Part shown: positions 1 through 7,250 of the stretch, piece by piece
Numbering within the stretch: the stretch's first letter is position 1
Layout of the letters: every line of letters starts with the position of its first letter
Assembly: GCA_913056385.1 (NCBI GenBank)
Contig: CAJXND010000012.1
Location: 1-47,678 of the forward strand
Reading direction: 5' to 3'
Length of the DNA: 47,678 bases
Origin: an uncultured Ectothiorhodospiraceae bacterium
GTDB lineage: Bacteria; Pseudomonadota; Gammaproteobacteria; Nitrococcales; Nitrococcaceae
Translations under genes and position numbers: made by a program
The notes under the pieces: generated by a model
Seen by the model: the letters and a program-made list of their open reading frames with translations, nothing else
Databases searched by the model: none
Told to the model about the DNA's origin: nothing

Positions 1-84
1 GATGCGGGCAGCGGTGAACTCCTGATCGAGTCCAGCCGGATCGAGGACGGGATCGACGCCGAGGGCGTGACCGTCACCCGGTAA
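1..84 (+). CDS. 3' end of an unidentified gene (partial)
   Basis: An open frame from the first base ends at TAA 82-84 and gives 27 residues, ending in GVTVTR. It is followed about 60 bases later by a strong intrinsic terminator, which supports a real gene end. The fragment is too short to assign a family. Confidence 0.6.
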   Translation, partial: DAGSGELLIESSRIEDGIDAEGVTVTR

Positions 85-144
85 GCGACCGAGGGAACTG
101 ACGGGGGATGCTGGATCCCCCGGGGCCAGGGAAGGCCCGCTCAG

Positions 145-172
145 GGGGGCAGTATCAACTGCCCCCTTTTTT
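145..172 (+). terminator. Intrinsic terminator
   Basis: A 9-bp perfect stem (145-153 with 158-166) has a 4-base loop and is followed by six T (167-172). It would end transcription of the partial gene at 1-84. The DUF411 gene on the other strand ends just beyond it. Confidence 0.85.
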
Positions 173-176
173 GTGA

Positions 177-647
177 TTAACGAATACGCGCGTCGTGGTG
201 GTGCGCCTCGAAAATCTCCGTGTCGCCATCCTCCAGGACCAGCAACGTTTCGTAAGCGTCGCGCTGATCACCCATCTCCATGCCGGGCGAACCGATGGGC
301 ATGCCGGGAACCGTCAGCCCGCGGGCTTCGGGCTCCTCTGCGAGCAGGCTGCGAATCTCGTCGGCATGGACATGACCCTCGATGAAATAGCCATCCACCA
401 TGGCTGTGTGGCAGGAGGTCAGTACCGGATCGATGTCGAGTCGGGCCTTGATATCATTCAGTTGCTGGTGGCTGACGTCATGGGCGATGGCCTCGAAGCC
501 GTTGGCCTGCAGATGGTCTACCCACGCACTGCAGCAACCGCAGCTGGCGGTCTTGGCCACCTCGATCTGCAACGGTTCGGCCTTCGCCAGCCCGATGCCC
601 AGCAAGACCCCGAAGGTCGCGGCAACTGCCGTTTTGGTCATCGTCAT
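177..647 (-). CDS. DUF411 family metal-binding periplasmic protein
   Basis: 156 aa. An N-terminal signal peptide ends near AKA-EP, followed by the family motif SCGCCSAWVDHL, where the CGCC cysteines are the likely metal ligands. Further conserved parts are the SCHTAMV segment, the GHVHADEI histidines and PGMPIGSPGME. DUF411 proteins are short exported proteins often found with copper-handling genes; no copper genes are seen here. The start is the ATG at 647 with GAGGAG about 9 bases upstream. The frame stays open much further upstream, across the tRNA region, but that extension is not protein-like and was not used. The metal role comes from family knowledge, not from context. Confidence 0.88.
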   Translation of the reverse strand: MTMTKTAVAATFGVLLGIGLAKAEPLQIEVAKTASCGCCSAWVDHLQANGFEAIAHDVSHQQLNDIKARLDIDPVLTSCHTAMVDGYFIEGHVHADEIRSLLAEEPEARGLTVPGMPIGSPGMEMGDQRDAYETLLVLEDGDTEIFEAHHHDARIR

Positions 648-742
648 TGTGAGTGACTCCTCAAATCTCCAGTGCTTCGGATCATAACCGATCAGCCGCT
701 CCCGCCGCCTCAATCCATTGAGGCCCTCGGCCGGCGCCGATC

Positions 743-771
743 TTGACGCTCCCGTCCAAACCCTCCATACT
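743..771 (+). promoter_or_regulatory. Sigma-70 promoter of tRNA-Arg
   Basis: TTGACG (743-748), a 17-base spacer and CATACT (766-771) are followed by a GC-rich discriminator. The expected transcription start is about 10 bases before the tRNA. The GC-rich discriminator fits stringent control of a stable-RNA gene. This is a motif match only. Confidence 0.6.
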
Positions 772-787
772 CCGCGCCTCTCACAAC

Positions 788-864
788 GCGCCTGTAGCTC
801 AACTGGATAGAGCACCTGACTACGGATCAGGAGGTTGGGGGTTCGAATCCTCCCGGGCGCGCCA
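788..864 (+). tRNA. tRNA-Arg (anticodon ACG)
   Basis: A complete cloverleaf can be drawn by hand. The acceptor GCGCCTG pairs with CGGGCGC (854-860) through one T-G wobble. The D arm is GCTC/GAGC. The anticodon stem CCTGA/TCAGG encloses the loop CTACGGA, giving anticodon ACG. The T arm contains GGTTCGAAT. CCA is encoded at 862-864. A long hairpin terminator follows directly, and the 3' end of the tRNA is duplicated 156 bases downstream. Confidence 0.96.
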
Positions 865-1122
865 TATGACGAAAGAGCCGGCCGACAGGCCGGTTTTTTC
901 GTCATATAACCGGGGTCCGGGAGGTTCGAACCCCCAACAGCCGGATCAGGGGTTCGACCCGAGCGCGCAGCGCGAGAGCACGAGGCCCGCAGGGCCGAGC
1001 TAATCCTCCCGGGCGCGCCATATGACGAAAGAGCCGGCCGACAGGCCGGTTTTTTCGTTATATAATGGGGACTTGGAAGGTTCGAGCCCCCGTGAGTCGG
1101 GGAGGGGGTCCGACCCGAGCGC
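846..1122 (+). repeat. 156-bp tandem repeat carrying the tRNA-Arg 3' end and terminator
   Basis: Bases 846-909 (T arm, acceptor 3' strand, CCA and terminator) recur at 1002-1065 with one mismatch (C903/T1059). The same 156-base register continues more loosely: TTCGA-R-CCCCC at 925-935 and 1081-1091, and CGACCCGAGCGC at 955-966 and 1111-1122. There is thus one full unit and a second unit truncated before the EamA gene. Bases 917-938 are an inverted copy of tRNA bases 834-856 lacking T848. This organisation resembles the 178-bp rtT repeats behind tyrT in Escherichia coli. Confidence 0.9.
864..907 (+). terminator. Terminator of tRNA-Arg
   Basis: The inner stem CCGGCC/GGCCGG (878-883/888-893) has the loop GACA and a run of six T (894-899). 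An outer arm, ATATGACGAAA (864-874) with TTTCGTCATAT (897-907), extends it into a very long hairpin that starts at the last base of the tRNA CCA. It is copied almost exactly at 1020-1063. Confidence 0.9.
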
Positions 1123-1171
1123 CGGGCACTGCACACGCAGCCACATTCACAACGGTCGTGGAGTGCCACGC

Positions 1172-2065
1172 ATGCCCGTGCTGCTCGTTGCCCTGGGCGC
1201 CTTTCAATGGGGCCTTTCCGGTGGACTTGCCAGCATCCTCATGGACGCAGGCTGGTCGCCGCAGGTCATCACGCTCTGGCGGGTCGTGTTCGGCCTGATC
1301 TGCATGGGGACCTGGCTCGCCTGGCGCTTCTACGGCGGCGTGCGGGGTGAGTTCGGCTGGCGGCTGATCGGCTGGTCCACCGTGGCCGGGCTTGGTGTTG
1401 CCGGCAACCTCGTCTACTACTTTCTCAGTATCAGTGCGGGCAGTGTCGCGGTTGCGATCACACTGATGTACACCGCGCCGGTGATGGTCTATCTGGTTTC
1501 TTTTCTGCTGCGTACCGAGCGACCGACCCTCGGTAGCGGGCTCGTGATCATTGCAACGCTGGTCGGGATCACGCTCATGACCGGAGTGTATACGGGCTCG
1601 TCAGTCCGCCTTACCACGTTTGCCATCACCAGCGGTCTGCTATCGGGCGCCTCCTACGCGCTTTTCATATTCGCGTTCAAGTCCGCCGGTCGTCATGGTT
1701 CGACGCCGGCCGCGCTCACGATCGCCTTTACGGCGGCCTTGATCGCGCTCGCACCGCTGGTGGACTGGTCGCAAGCGATGCAGGCGCCGGCATCGCCCGA
1801 TTTCGGTCTGTTCATCCTGTTCGGGCTGATGGGCGCGGGGCTGTCCTTCCTTTGCTATTTCACCGGCCTGCGTGGCGTGTTGCCATCGACGGCGGCGGTG
1901 ACCGCCATGGTGGAGCCTGCCACCGCCACCCTCTTCGGCGTTCTGCTGCTCGGACAGCTGCTCAGCCCCAGCGAAGCCGCGGGTATTGTTGTCATCCTCG
2001 TTGCAGTGACCTGGCTGAATCTGCAGCGACAGCTGCAGCGGCGCCGCGAGGCACGCACGCCCTGA
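1172..2065 (+). CDS. EamA/DMT family transporter (10 TM)
   Basis: 297 aa, almost entirely hydrophobic, with two repeated five-helix EamA halves typical of drug/metabolite exporters. The N-terminal half starts LLVALGAFQWGLSGGLASILMD, shortened here to LLVALGAFQWGLSGG. The second half includes SGLLSGASYALFIFAF and the TAAVTAMVEPATATLFG segment that is characteristic of the family. The start is the ATG at 1172, with GTGGAG about 8 bases upstream. The frame continues upstream through the repeat, but that part is not membrane protein-like. Substrates of this family range from amino acids to metabolites, and nothing here indicates which. The gene converges on sbtA with a 13-base gap. Confidence 0.9.
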   Translation: MPVLLVALGAFQWGLSGGLASILMDAGWSPQVITLWRVVFGLICMGTWLAWRFYGGVRGEFGWRLIGWSTVAGLGVAGNLVYYFLSISAGSVAVAITLMYTAPVMVYLVSFLLRTERPTLGSGLVIIATLVGITLMTGVYTGSSVRLTTFAITSGLLSGASYALFIFAFKSAGRHGSTPAALTIAFTAALIALAPLVDWSQAMQAPASPDFGLFILFGLMGAGLSFLCYFTGLRGVLPSTAAVTAMVEPATATLFGVLLLGQLLSPSEAAGIVVILVAVTWLNLQRQLQRRREARTP

Positions 2066-2078
2066 ATTTCGGGTTGGA

Positions 2079-3146
2079 TCAACCACCGATGAAAGCCTCG
2101 GCCAGCGCGATCCAAAGCGGAATGGACAGGATGGCGACCGGTGTTCCCAGTCCGGTTGAGGTCGCGATATAGGAGGAGGGGTTGGCCTCCGGAAGCGCGC
2201 CCCGAAGCGTCGGCGGGCCGGAAATGTCCGAGCTGGATGCGGCCATGACCGCCATGAGCACCACGCCACCCAGTGAAAACCCGGTTAATTCATGGGCGAT
2301 CAGTCCCAGTCCGAGACCAATGAGGCCGTGAACGAGCGGTGCAAACAGGCCATAGAAAATGTAGACGTGTGCGACGCGCCGCAACTCGCCGAGCCGGTTC
2401 CACGCCTCGAACCCCATCATCAGCATCAGAATCGACAGTAGCCCCCGGAACAGAGGCTCATAGAAGCTTTCGAACACACTGTCGGGCCGAGCAAACAGTC
2501 CCAGGCCCAGGCCGAGCAGCAGCGCCGAGATGGCGGGACTGCGGATGGTATCCACCAGAATCGAGCGGATCATCGCCCAATCCACCACCGAACCCTGACG
2601 ACCCCCGTCGCCGCCACCGATCGCGACCACGCCGCCCTGTGCGACATCGCCATGGGCCGCCCGCCGTTCGGCAGCCATCCGGCCCATGATGATGGCCGTC
2701 AGCAGGGCCGCCACATCCATGAACGGATAGAGGGCGCCGATGAAGCCTTCGTAGGCGATGCCAACGTCATCCAGCATCGCCATGCCGGCCGCCAGCGTGG
2801 ACGCCGAGACCGCACCGAACAGCCCGGCGGTCGCCATGCCATCCATTTCGCCGACCCCCCTGAGCCGGACCAGTGTGATTCGGCCGATCAGCACGATTGA
2901 GATGCCGGCAATCACCGCCAGCGCGCCGGGTACGGCCAGGGCGACGAGCTCCGCCTCACGCACCGAGATGCCCGCCGACATGCCGACCTTCAGAAGAAGC
3001 AGCATGACGACGAGTTTGTAGACGGGCTCGGGAAGCTCCAGTCGGCTCGACATGGCGGCAAGGAGCATGCCGCCAATCAGGAAGGCGAGGGTGGGTTTCT
3101 GCATCTGGGCCAGCAGTGTGCTGGCAAGTTCGGGAAAGAAATCCAC
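2079..3146 (-). CDS. sbtA: SbtA-type sodium-dependent bicarbonate transporter
   Basis: 355 aa. Strong resemblance to cyanobacterial SbtA runs end to end: the N-terminus LQ/MQ-KPTLAFLIGGM, the TAGLFGAVSASTLAAGMA block, YEGFIGALYPFMD, LFRGLLSILMLMMGFEAW and the C-terminal SSSDISGPPTLR signature. About ten membrane helices flank a hydrophilic central loop (about residues 155-190). The start is GTG at 3146 with AAAGGGG 6 bases upstream. Known members import HCO3- with Na+. No sbtB (PII-like partner) lies beside it and no carbon-fixation gene is in the window, so anaplerotic bicarbonate supply is one possible role (inference). It is divergent from the polyol-island epimerase. Confidence 0.9.
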   Translation of the reverse strand: MDFFPELASTLLAQMQKPTLAFLIGGMLLAAMSSRLELPEPVYKLVVMLLLLKVGMSAGISVREAELVALAVPGALAVIAGISIVLIGRITLVRLRGVGEMDGMATAGLFGAVSASTLAAGMAMLDDVGIAYEGFIGALYPFMDVAALLTAIIMGRMAAERRAAHGDVAQGGVVAIGGGDGGRQGSVVDWAMIRSILVDTIRSPAISALLLGLGLGLFARPDSVFESFYEPLFRGLLSILMLMMGFEAWNRLGELRRVAHVYIFYGLFAPLVHGLIGLGLGLIAHELTGFSLGGVVLMAVMAASSSDISGPPTLRGALPEANPSSYIATSTGLGTPVAILSIPLWIALAEAFIGG

Positions 3147-3203
3147 GGATAACCCCTTTGCGTTTGACGGTGACGCGACGCAGCATCGCCAAACTCGATC
3201 GTT

Positions 3204-3248
3204 AATACAAATACAACATTACTTTGTATTCGTTCTTATATAACGAAC
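3204..3248. promoter_or_regulatory. AT-rich palindromes between sbtA and the epimerase gene
   Basis: The divergent spacer 3147-3305 contains an inverted repeat AATACAAA (3204-3211) / TTTGTATT (3223-3230) and a second imperfect one around GTTC (3232-3235) / GAAC (3245-3248), in DNA much richer in A and T than its surroundings. These are plausible operator half-sites plus a promoter for one or both genes. I cannot fix the -35/-10 positions. Confidence 0.4.
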
Positions 3249-3305
3249 TATTGCGCATCCGCTTTCTGTTAAAAATGAAGCGTGGGTGATCAGGAGGAGG
3301 AAATA

Positions 3306-4187
3306 ATGAATCCCCTAGGTATTCATGCGCTCGTATGGGCCGGTGATATCGAACCGTCCAGCGTGGAGCTTGCAGCACGGCAGACACGAGCGGCGGGGTA
3401 CCAGTTTCTCGAACTCTCCCTCCATGACACGACGCAGCTCGACGTCGATCACGCGCGCACGACCCTTGCCGAACATGGACTGGGCGTTGCCTGCTCACGC
3501 GGACTCGCCTTTGATGCGGATATTTCCAGTGATGATCCCGCTGTTGTGGAGCGCGGCGCGCGCTTATTGCGGGAATCCGTTGACGTGGCCGCCGCACTGG
3601 GCGCCCGCAATCTCTGCGGGGCACTCTACAGCGCGCTTGGAAAGTACGCCCAACCGGTCACCAGGCAGGGTTATGCCAACGCCGTTGACGTGCTCAGGGA
3701 AGTGGCGGAGGAGGCCGGCCGTTGTGGTCTTGGCCTGGGCATTGAGGTCGTCAATCGCTACGAGACCCATGTGCTGAATACCGCGGCCCAGGCCCTTCGA
3801 TTCATTGATGCCATCGGCGCCGAGAACGTCTATGTCCATCTGGACACCTACCACATGAATATCGAGGAGACGGATCTCGTCCAGCCCGTGCTCGATTGTG
3901 GCGACCGGCTCGGGTATATCCATATCGGTGAGAATCACCGCGGGTACCTGGGCGCGGGGTCCATTGCCTTCGGCAGCTTCTTCCATGCCTTGCAGCGGAT
4001 TGACTACCGCGGTGGCATTACCTTTGAGAGTTTCTCGTCCGCCGTGGTGATGCCGGGTCTCTGCAGTGACCTCGCCGTGTGGCGGAATCTCTGGTCGGAC
4101 GGCATGGACCTGGCGGTCAGCGCCCGTGCGTTCATGCAATCCCACCTGCGCGCTGCGGCCGCCACGGTGAGGCAGGTCGGGTCGTAG
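3306..4187 (+). CDS. Sugar epimerase/isomerase of the D-tagatose (D-psicose) 3-epimerase family
   Basis: 293 aa TIM barrel. The metal-binding tetrad is visible as Glu147 (GIEVVNR), Asp180 (VHLDTYHMN), His206 (GYIHIGE) and Glu241 (ITFESF). Its spacing matches the E152/D185/H211/E246 tetrad of Pseudomonas cichorii D-tagatose 3-epimerase. The family epimerises free ketoses at C3 with a divalent metal. The start is the ATG at 3306 behind a strong AGGAGGAGG. It sits at the edge of the polyol island, opposite the SorC-DhaK operon. An inferred role is interconversion of ketose epimers before phosphorylation, for example D- and L-erythrulose or ketopentoses. Confidence 0.85.
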   Translation: MNPLGIHALVWAGDIEPSSVELAARQTRAAGYQFLELSLHDTTQLDVDHARTTLAEHGLGVACSRGLAFDADISSDDPAVVERGARLLRESVDVAAALGARNLCGALYSALGKYAQPVTRQGYANAVDVLREVAEEAGRCGLGLGIEVVNRYETHVLNTAAQALRFIDAIGAENVYVHLDTYHMNIEETDLVQPVLDCGDRLGYIHIGENHRGYLGAGSIAFGSFFHALQRIDYRGGITFESFSSAVVMPGLCSDLAVWRNLWSDGMDLAVSARAFMQSHLRAAAATVRQVGS

Positions 4188-4404
4188 GGGGCCGCGAGTC
4201 GCAGTAGCGCGCCGGCGGAAGGCAGATACCGGCGGCAATCGCAGGCACGAGGCCGAACAGGATCGCCTCGATGTCCGCGTTGAAGTCGATCAGGCCGGGC
4301 AGACAGACAGGCGTCATGCGCGTCAGCACCGCCAGCGGAAGGAGCAGTGCGGCGTAGAGCCCGGCGGCGATCAGGAAAGGATGCAGTCTCGAGCCCGAAT
4401 TCAT
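4132..4404 (-). CDS. Possible small two-helix membrane protein
   Basis: 90 codons from the ATG at 4404. Residues about 9-27 (PFLIAAGLYAALLLPLAVL) and 46-61 (AILFGLVPAIAAGICL) are convincing hydrophobic segments, and the tail is Pro/Arg-rich and low in information. It fills the gap after the SorC-DhaK gene on the same strand and overlaps the 3' end of the epimerase gene. There is no good ribosome-binding site and I know no homologue. It may be chance; otherwise 4188-4478 holds nothing I can name. Confidence 0.3.
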   Translation of the reverse strand: MNSGSRLHPFLIAAGLYAALLLPLAVLTRMTPVCLPGLIDFNADIEAILFGLVPAIAAGICLPPARYCDSRPPTTRPASPWRPQRAGGIA

Positions 4405-4478
4405 GGCGATAAGCCTGACATCGCAGGGCGCAACGAGGTCTGCCGGATATCAAGTCGGGCGCAGTCACCGGGCGGGCG

Positions 4479-6545
4479 TTACCAGGCGGTTGAATGCGCC
4501 GCGACCTGCAGGCCGAATCCGGCACAGGGATGGTCGAGAAGCTCCAGCAGCTCGTCATCCAGCTTCATCAGGCTGACCGAGGCGCCAACCATGTCCAGAG
4601 AGGTGCAGTAATGCCCGACAAAATTCCGCAGCGGCACGGCATTACGGGCCTCAATACGCTCGCGAAGACGGCGGGCGATGATGAAAAGCTCCATCATCGG
4701 TGTCCCCCCGAGGGAGTTGACGAGCATGGCGACCCGCTCGCCCGCGACGAGGTTCATCTCCGAGAACAGGCGGTCACACATGCGGTCCACCGCCAGATCG
4801 GCCGTGGTGATTTCCTCGCGGGCTGCCCCGGGTTCGCCGTGAATACCGACGCCAACCTCCATGTCTCCCGCGGCGATCTGAAAGGTTGGCCGGCGGGTCT
4901 CCGGCAGGGAGGAGGCCTCCAGCCCGATGCCCATGCTGAAGGTCGCATCATTCGCCCGGCGCGCGAGACGCTCGCAGTCATCCAGGTCGTAGAGCCGGTC
5001 GCATGCCGCGCCGGCGATCTTGAACACGAACACGCTGCCGGCGGTTCCACGCCGGGACTCGCGGTTCTCGGCGGCAGAGGAGGCCACATCGTCCGTGGTC
5101 ACAATGGTGCGTACGTCGATTCCGTCGGCACCGGCCAGTTCGGCGGCCATGTCGAAGTTCATGATGTCGCCGGTGTAATTGCCATAGATGTAGAGCACGC
5201 CGGCACCCTGGGAGGCGGCCCTCGTGCATCTGACAATACGATCCGGCGGGGGCGAGGCGAACACGTTGCCCACGGCGACGGCATCCGCCAGCCCACGCCC
5301 CACGTACCCGAGGAAGGCGGGCTCATGGCCGGCGCCACCACCAATCACCAGGCCGACCTTGCCCTCGCGGGGCGGTGCCGCGGTCTGCAGGGCGCGTCTC
5401 GAGTCGCCGATGGGCTGGATGAACTGCGGGTAGGTGCTCAATGCGCCTTCGAGGGATTCCAAGACCGCATCGCGCGGTGAGTTGAGGAATTTCTTGACGC
5501 GGGTGCGTTCCGGCAGGGCGGACTTCTCAGGCTTCGGCCAGCGGTTGGAGGAGCGCAGCCTCGGTGTTTCCACGCCATCCGCATGCAGGATCGCCTCGCC
5601 CGTGGCCGCGTCGGTGATCAGGACGCTGACGAATTGGCCGCGGAGGGCGGCGAGCATGGCCGGCACCTTGTCATAGCCCCCGGCGACGGCGATGCGCGTC
5701 TTGATGTCGCGGAGTGATTCCAGATCGATTGCCACGGTGCGGTCGCCAAGCGGTCCGTCCACGGGGATGCCGTTGGCATCGAAGAATCGGCCGGCGATGG
5801 ATCCCACTGCGTTCCGATAGTGGTCATGCTGCTCGAGGCTGCTGTCGAAGAAACCGCTCTCGTGAATCGTCGAGTCCGGACGCAGTGAGGATATCCCGAA
5901 GATGATGCGGTTGACGGCCGCCAGCGTGGCGAACTGCTCGGCGATGACAGGTTCGGAGAGCAGCAGTGATCTCGCCGCGGAGGAGGACAGAATGGCTGGC
6001 GCGGAAATCGGTATGCAGCGTGCATCGAGGCTTTCGGCCAGCTGCGAGGCGCAGGCCTCCGGCGTATAGGGGATAACGGCCGTGGTGCCGCCGGTGGCCT
6101 GTACCACCCGCAGATCGGTGAGGGCGGGGACGTGTGCGGACGCCGCTCTTGCCACGGAGAGCATCGTCCGGCCCCAGGTGATGGCCACCGTGTCACCGGA
6201 CTGGATGAGGCTTGCAAGGGCCTGCCCACCGGCGGCACCAAGTCGGTCGATCAACGACCGGGCGCCGCCTTCACCGGGGATGACAAGACACTCCTGGAGG
6301 CCGAAATGCGCCTGGAGCTGCTGGGCCACGGACAGCGATTTGAGCCGCTCACCGGAGATCGAGATATTGACGATGCCGCTGGCGCGCGCCTCGGCGAGGT
6401 AGCTGTTGACGGTCGGCCGGGAGACATTCATGGCCTTGGCGATATCGCCCTGCGTCAGACCTTCCTCGTAGTACAGCCAGGCCGCCCAGAGCAGGGCGTC
6501 GTCCTGGAACTTCAGGGGTGTCCGCTCCGCTGCGGCCGATGCCAT
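4479..6545 (-). CDS. SorC-family regulator fused to DhaK kinase subunit
   Basis: 688 aa in one uninterrupted frame. Residues about 29-52 are a helix-turn-helix (LTQGDIAKAMNVSRPTVNSY). Residues 70-325 are a SorC-type sugar-binding effector domain (ITWGRTM, VAGGYDKVPAM). Residues 326-347 form a linker. Residues 348-688 are a full-length DhaK with GGGAGHEP (His407), GNYTGDIMNF (Asp460) and the substrate-binding histidine in GIHGEPG (His569), so the kinase half looks active. The start is the ATG at 6545, two bases after the dhaL stop. It probably senses and phosphorylates a ketose while controlling the operon (inference). I recall database names describing such a bifunctional protein but know of no experimental study. 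Confidence 0.92.
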   Translation of the reverse strand: MASAAAERTPLKFQDDALLWAAWLYYEEGLTQGDIAKAMNVSRPTVNSYLAEARASGIVNISISGERLKSLSVAQQLQAHFGLQECLVIPGEGGARSLIDRLGAAGGQALASLIQSGDTVAITWGRTMLSVARAASAHVPALTDLRVVQATGGTTAVIPYTPEACASQLAESLDARCIPISAPAILSSSAARSLLLSEPVIAEQFATLAAVNRIIFGISSLRPDSTIHESGFFDSSLEQHDHYRNAVGSIAGRFFDANGIPVDGPLGDRTVAIDLESLRDIKTRIAVAGGYDKVPAMLAALRGQFVSVLITDAATGEAILHADGVETPRLRSSNRWPKPEKSALPERTRVKKFLNSPRDAVLESLEGALSTYPQFIQPIGDSRRALQTAAPPREGKVGLVIGGGAGHEPAFLGYVGRGLADAVAVGNVFASPPPDRIVRCTRAASQGAGVLYIYGNYTGDIMNFDMAAELAGADGIDVRTIVTTDDVASSAAENRESRRGTAGSVFVFKIAGAACDRLYDLDDCERLARRANDATFSMGIGLEASSLPETRRPTFQIAAGDMEVGVGIHGEPGAAREEITTADLAVDRMCDRLFSEMNLVAGERVAMLVNSLGGTPMMELFIIARRLRERIEARNAVPLRNFVGHYCTSLDMVGASVSLMKLDDELLELLDHPCAGFGLQVAAHSTAW

Positions 6546-6547
6546 GC

Positions 6548-7204
6548 TCAGTGCGCCTCCGGCGTTGCCTCGACGGTCTCGGCGAGTGCTTCGATGATGA
6601 TCGCCGCCGAGACGGCACCGGGGTCCCGATGACCGATGCTGCGCTCCTTCAGCCGCGCGGCACGCCCGCGCGAGGCGATCATGCTGGCGGTGGCCCGTGC
6701 CCCCTCGGCGGCGGCTTCGCAGGCATCGCGCGCCGCCTCGGCGGCGGATGCGCCGCGGGCGAGGCTGGCCTGGGCGGCCCGGGTCGCGGGCAGCCACGCA
6801 TCGAGCATGGTCTTGTCGCCCTGTCCGGCCTTGCCGCGGCGGGCGATACCCCGCGCGATGCCCGCCATGAATCGGGGGAACTCGCGGACCTGCCAGGGTG
6901 CATCCTTTTCCATGGCCTGCGCCGTATCGAGCAGCCCGGTGGCATAGAGGGGGCCGACCGTGGCCCCGACATGGCTCAGGAAGCGGTCCGCTGCTTCGCG
7001 CAGCAGGGCGGCCGGGCCTCTTGCGTGGCTGGAGCTGCCACGCACGAGCTCGGTCAGCGCAGCGAACCCATTGGCCATCGATGTGCCGTGGTCACCATCA
7101 CCGACAAACCCGTCAAGCTGGCAGAGTTCGTCGCGACGCTCCTCAAGCCGGATCGCCGCGTCGCGGAAGAATCGGGCGATGAAATCGGAATCGAGTTCGG
7201 CCAT
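6548..7204 (-). CDS. DhaL-type kinase subunit (partner of the SorC-DhaK fusion)
   Basis: 218 aa, the usual size of DhaL. The nucleotide/Mg-binding motif is DGFVGDGDHGTSMANGF near residue 30, followed by GATVGPLYATGLLDTA, GDKTMLDAWLPA and the C-terminal LKERSIGHRDPGAVS. DhaL supplies ATP/ADP to DhaK. No DhaM or other PTS protein is nearby, so an ATP-dependent kinase is expected. Its stop is two bases before the fusion gene, indicating translational coupling with that particular DhaK. The start at 7204 has a weak ribosome-binding site. The substrate is unknown; ketotetroses or dihydroxyacetone are candidates. Confidence 0.9.
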   Translation of the reverse strand: MAELDSDFIARFFRDAAIRLEERRDELCQLDGFVGDGDHGTSMANGFAALTELVRGSSSHARGPAALLREAADRFLSHVGATVGPLYATGLLDTAQAMEKDAPWQVREFPRFMAGIARGIARRGKAGQGDKTMLDAWLPATRAAQASLARGASAAEAARDACEAAAEGARATASMIASRGRAARLKERSIGHRDPGAVSAAIIIEALAETVEATPEAH

Positions 7205-7250
7205 ATGATCACTACCCGATGGCCGGGCGGGAGGCGCCCGGGCAGGTCGG

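Noticed and set aside
846-1065. attL/attR of an integrated island at tRNA-Arg
   Set aside because: The direct copies are only 156 bases apart with no integrase or cargo between them, and the second unit repeats the same downstream blocks. A tandem array explains the data better.
648-1169. Long upstream extension of the DUF411 frame
   Set aside because: It crosses the tRNA-Arg gene and the repeat on the opposite strand and has no family similarity. The repeat even gives it an internal duplication. The ATG at 647 has a good ribosome-binding site.
4188-4478. A terminator or RNA gene in the gap after the SorC-DhaK gene
   Set aside because: No hairpin with a T run or recognisable RNA was found. 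Only the doubtful 90-codon frame is listed.
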